NCBI GenBank assembly: GCA_019648995.1
Contig: BLXT01000588.1
Location: 3,480,180-3,508,447 of the forward strand
Direction of reading: 5' to 3'
DNA length: 28,268 bases
Origin: Plakobranchus ocellatus
Taxonomy: Eukaryota > Mollusca > Gastropoda > Plakobranchidae
The translations under genes and the position numbers were made by a program. The notes beneath the pieces are model-generated. The model worked only from the letters and a program-made list of their open reading frames with translations, ran no database searches and was not told the origin of the DNA. Position 1 is the first letter of the stretch. Each line of letters starts with the position of its first letter. This document shows, one piece after another, positions 24,975-28,268 of the stretch.

Positions 24975-25225
24975 AGGACGCCAACACCCTTTCCGGTTAT
25001 GAACAAAATGCAACCTTTTGGGACACAAGTAACCGATTTGGTTACAAGGGTTTTACACCCCTTTAGGACGCTGACCTCCGCTGCGGTTGCCTCAGGGTTG
25101 CGCATTCTTATATGATGATTTTATATAAATTGTCACAAAACGCAAAAATTAGTGCGTCCACATGGAACTGAGTGTCCACCAATTGCGTCTACGGGGAATT
25201 TTAATGACCTGAGTGGTGCATACTG
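24975..25225. repeat. Insert of unknown origin within the RTE-like element
   Basis: About 250 bp, with more G+C than its surroundings at its left end, separates the LINE codons for LKINGENL from NNLNFADN, which should be almost adjacent. Inside, CAGGACGCCAACACCCTTTC (from about 24976) resembles TAGGACGCTGACCTCCGCTG about 87 bp later, each followed by CGGTT; GTAACC-GATTT-GGTTAC (25030-25046) is a small palindrome. No open frame of note. Borders are approximate. Confidence 0.5.
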
Positions 25226-26035
25226 AAAAGGTTAATAATCTCAACTTTGCAGACAATACAATTTTAACAGCAGAGTCTGATGTACAACTCCAAAAACTTC
25301 TAGATAATGTAGTTTTAGAAAGGGAAAGAATGGGCCTGTCTTTGAATATAAAAGAAAAAAAAAACCAGAATGTATGGTCATCTCAAAGAAATCCTCTTAC
25401 CCCAAATGCAATCCTGTTACAGTGATAGCAAAGGCGACAAAAACAAGTTACAAAATTCAAATATCTTGTCACCTGATAACATCAGATGGTAGATGCACAA
25501 GTGTAATACGTAAATTATGAATAGCTACAGCCAAGGATACATTCCAAAAAATAGAACCAATACTGGCAAAGAGAAACATAAGTACTGGTACGAAAACCAA
25601 AATAACGATAATAAAAACATATTTATACTCAGTTCTTTCTTAGGGCAGTGTTGGACAATAATGAATAAACAAGGAAATAGAAGGAAAACTAGAATCAGTA
25701 GAGATGTGGTTTATCAGAAAAATGATGAGGATATCATGGACGGAAAAAAGTCTAATGAATAAAAAAAGTGAATTGGTACTACAAGATTGAGCAATCACTA
25801 ATTAAAACTATAAGACAGAGGCAACTACAATTCTTAGACCATGGGTTAGAACACTTACTGAGTTAGCAATTATTGGAAAGATTGTTGGCAATCGTAATAG
25901 AGGTAGACAGAAAATTACTTTTATTGAAAGTCTAGTCATAGGCAATAAATAAAGAAGCAACAATAACTGTAAGAGATCAACTGAGAATAGTTTGAGAGGA
26001 GGACCATGATAGCCAATGTCTGTTCCAGACAACTA

Positions 26036-27700
26036 AAGAAGAGTTCATAAAGAAACTTTTATATTATCTTAACGAATTGCTTGAAACTTCACATGAATAT
26101 TCTTTTATAATTGTAATCGCACAAACATGCAAACTTTTTTCCCTTTCTCCTTTTCTAAATTTAGGAAAATGTTTTATAATGTTTCGATTTACAATGTATA
26201 TCAATGAATTTTTTTTTACTATTCTTGAATTTATCCATTTATCACAAAAAATTTGTTTTAAATCCTAAAAAATTCCAATCCTACGAGTAATCCATTTTTC
26301 TTAGTTTTATTTTTATGTCTTTCAAATTGAAATAAAATTCTAGGTAGATGATAATTACCACAACCAATCTACTTATTGATGCGTAGAATATCTATTCTAA
26401 TGAGAAAAAGTTATCATGTTCCCTTGCTTTTCTCTGCTAAAATTTTAAAAATTCATTTAATGCCTCACAGCCCCTTACTAAGTTCTTCCTTATTGTTCTA
26501 CCTCTGCCCTTTTTTAGAGCTGTCCATAGTGAGTCCAATGTCTGACAAAACACATACTTCGTGACCAGTCCTAATGAATTTGGCATCAAATGTAACACTT
26601 ATGAGAAAAAGCATCAATGCTTTATGAAAGGCATAGGGAAATCCATTTTTTTACTGAGAAAATTGAATGTAAAGATTTGAATGCACCAGCACATCAACGA
26701 GAATGTTCCAACAATGTTAGTCAAACAAAATTTCTCACTAATTCTGAATCTGTAATGCTTGATAAGCACACTTATGTTCAGACCAAACTTGCATCAACAG
26801 TCGACCGATCATGGCCGTCCGACTTTGGTACAAAAAATCTCAAAATCGCACGATTGTGTTCAGCCCAAACAAATGACAAAGTTTGACCGATTTTTACGAG
26901 TCTGACCAATTCTTTACTTTTACCGCTGACATAAAATTTCAGACTGTTGTCCATGTAGCTGACAGGAAGAGAATGGTTTGTTTATTCTTGGAAACTCACC
27001 CTGAGAGATGGCCTCGACACCATGCTAAAAATAGCGTGAACACACTACTCGGCCATTGGCAGTGGGCCGTGATCAGTCACCTCTTATCTTTAGCTTGGTG
27101 TGAATGTCAAGTTAATTGTACATCATTTCATTAAGTGTTAAAGCGCATGCAGGCTGTCTCTTTGAAGCTAACTTCAGTTTGCAGCCAAAGAAGTAACTCA
27201 ATTCCTTTGGTTCACGATTGTGCTCCAAAACATTCTCTAAATCTACATTCCTTTCCATAACTACAATTTAGTACCTATTTCCTTGTCATTGCTGTCTTCT
27301 TCCTCTGATTTGTTTCTAGAGGGGGCTTTCCATGGTGCAGAGAAACAACACAGAGATTATTCGCAATATGGAGAACTATATAATGAATCCTTTTCCAATT
27401 CCATGCTTATGGTATTGGTACAGCTTTTAAAATATGAAAATGTACGGTAAATTTTTCTCAACTGATATGAATGGACAAGAGTACATTGTGACAAGAAGGT
27501 TGCAACATGGACTGTCTGCTTCCGTGCATGTGCCCCAATTAGCTACCTACATTTTTTTTTTATCATCCCTATCCTATAGCTGGCTTTTTGCTCTATCTCA
27601 GTGTATACTAGTACTATCTTTACAGTTTTTACTTGGAGAAAAACGGTATCTCCATTTGTGCTTATCGAAAGATCCCTAAACTAAAAAAAACAACACAGAA
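26036..27700. other. Intergenic stretch, no gene recognised
   Basis: Two overlapping plus-strand open frames (26617-26886 and 26883-27134) have no motif that I recognise. Nothing suggests a promoter or splice pattern. Confidence 0.4.
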
Positions 27701-27960
27701 ATGCTGAATGAAGTGAGGAGAGAGAGAGAGAGAGCGATGGAGGAACAGAAAAAAGGAGAGGAAGATAGAGGGAACAAGAGAAATAGACAGTGTAGAAAGA
27801 GGAAGGTGGAGTGGGAAATGGATGAGAGAGGGAGAAAGACATTGAAAGACATTAATGAAAAAGAGTGGAAGAAAGGAAGAGAAAAGAAGTAATAGGAAAG
27901 AGGAGAGGGAAGTAGCAGGGAGAAAGCAGATAGAAAACAGGAGGTAAAGGGGAGAGGGGC
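27700..27960 (+). repeat. Long purine-rich tract with a GA microsatellite
   Basis: About 260 bases consisting very largely of A and G on the plus strand, starting with a perfect (AG)n run (27717-27735) and continuing as irregular GAAAG/GGAGA words. Open frames on both strands here (Glu/Lys/Arg-rich or Ser/Leu/Phe-rich) are products of composition. Such tracts can form triplex (H-DNA). Confidence 0.85.
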
Positions 27961-28268
27961 CAGAGAAAACAAGCGAATGTTTTGCTAGAATCAAGGGAAT
28001 CCCCTTGGATGATGGCTTGAAGGCCTCTTTGTGTATGGTTTTTTTTTGTTTTTTTTTTGGTTCCAAATGTTGAAGAATGTGTAGGTTTCCTAATTTATAC
28101 CCAAAATAAAGCTATTTGTAGAAACTTTAGATTTTCCTGACTCAAATAAGGTTCAGGGTAGAATATGGTGCATATGCAAAGCTGCAATAATTTGTTAAAG
28201 ATTCAAGCCATTGATTTTCAAAAAATGCTCTTAGTTTTAGGAGTATTGCACTGATTAATTTTTCTGGA

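Larger units (their letters stand above)
23780..26035 (+). pseudogene. Decayed RTE-like non-LTR retrotransposon (5'-truncated endonuclease-reverse transcriptase)
   Basis: Fragments lie in the right order in shifting frames. Endonuclease: RISQVYAPTSD (23784 on), KKGDFNAKVG (to about 23931), NNLVEWCQVSDFTITNH (24004 on), QQWTWKSPGD, NKTDYLDTQK. Reverse transcriptase: HLCFIDYPKAFGKAKH (motif A, about 24510-24560), YWDQTASVRIEGEHSDFKS and GCIMSPDHFDLY (about 24797-24904), NNLNFADNTILTAES (motif C, FADN in place of F/Y-A-D-D). C-terminal region: MWFIRKMMRISWTE (about 25703-25745), RQRQLQFLDH, RQKITFIESL. The endonuclease N terminus is missing, there are many stops and frameshifts, and a SINE plus an unknown segment interrupt it. 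Inactive. Confidence 0.9.

Noticed and set aside
23780..26035. An active retrotransposon or viral-type polymerase gene
   Set aside because: Truncated 5' end, many stops and frameshifts, FADN in place of the catalytic pair, and two insertions.
26617..27134. Two overlapping plus-strand open frames that might form a small gene
   Set aside because: No recognisable motif, no splice context, and no coding bias that I can see.
27662..28066. 134-codon minus-strand open frame rich in Ser, Leu and Phe (and the Glu/Lys/Arg-rich frame opposite)
   Set aside because: Produced by the purine-rich tract; signal-peptide-like stretches follow from composition only.
28102..28115. AATAAA polyadenylation signal on the plus strand
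   Set aside because: No exon leads into it, and the hexamer is frequent in this composition.

Overview
This is an AT-rich eukaryotic window with spliced genes, long introns, tRNA-derived SINEs, an RTE-like LINE and a mariner fragment. Nothing in it looks bacterial. The coding exons are clearly animal, and the repeat style suggests an invertebrate, probably a lophotrochozoan such as a gastropod mollusc. That placement is inference only.

There is one recognisable protein-coding gene: an orthologue of SEC14L1/SEC14L5 (Drosophila real-time), on the minus strand. Ten coding exons can be placed exactly by GT-AG junctions, reading phase and homology. In transcription order they are 16303-16241, 15417-15268, 14338-14207, 13097-12969, 9749-9512, 6391-6246, 2744-2555, 2228-2140, 1930-1860 and 1480-1174. 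They total 1515 nt, or exactly 505 codons, and cover the PRELI/MSF1 domain, a low-conservation Ser-rich linker, CRAL-TRIO-N and the whole CRAL-TRIO lipid-binding domain. The C-terminal GOLD-domain exons lie off the left edge. The ATG exon has a 5' UTR with two short uORFs that begins at acceptor 16406. A non-coding first exon is inferred to end at donor 20351, under a GC-richer promoter-like segment with an ETS-type site (about 20440-20620).

The introns (1-20350) hold a perfect 37-bp tandem duplication, an X-box plus inverted CCAAT cluster, several related dispersed repeats, a SINE with 13-bp target-site duplications, a 5' mariner fragment, a strongly diverged tandem array of about 170-bp units, a G-quadruplex motif, and a small inverted-repeat element beside the presumed first exon.

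The right part (about 20620-28268) is apparently intergenic. It holds a decayed RTE-like non-LTR retrotransposon on the plus strand (about 23780-26035). That element was later split by a second SINE copy with its own 13-bp target-site duplication, and by an insert of unknown origin. The region also carries a compound trinucleotide microsatellite, a hairpin with G-runs in its loop, and a purine-only-like tract near the right end. I saw no second host gene. Two N gaps mark assembly breaks (17908-17944 and 23615-23616).

The most useful new item is the SINE family: two copies with A and B boxes, a shared body and perfect target-site duplications, one of them nested in the dead LINE. Next come the uORFs, the 170-bp array and the inverted-repeat element that shares a 31-bp core with a site across the promoter. 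I found no convincing undescribed gene system.
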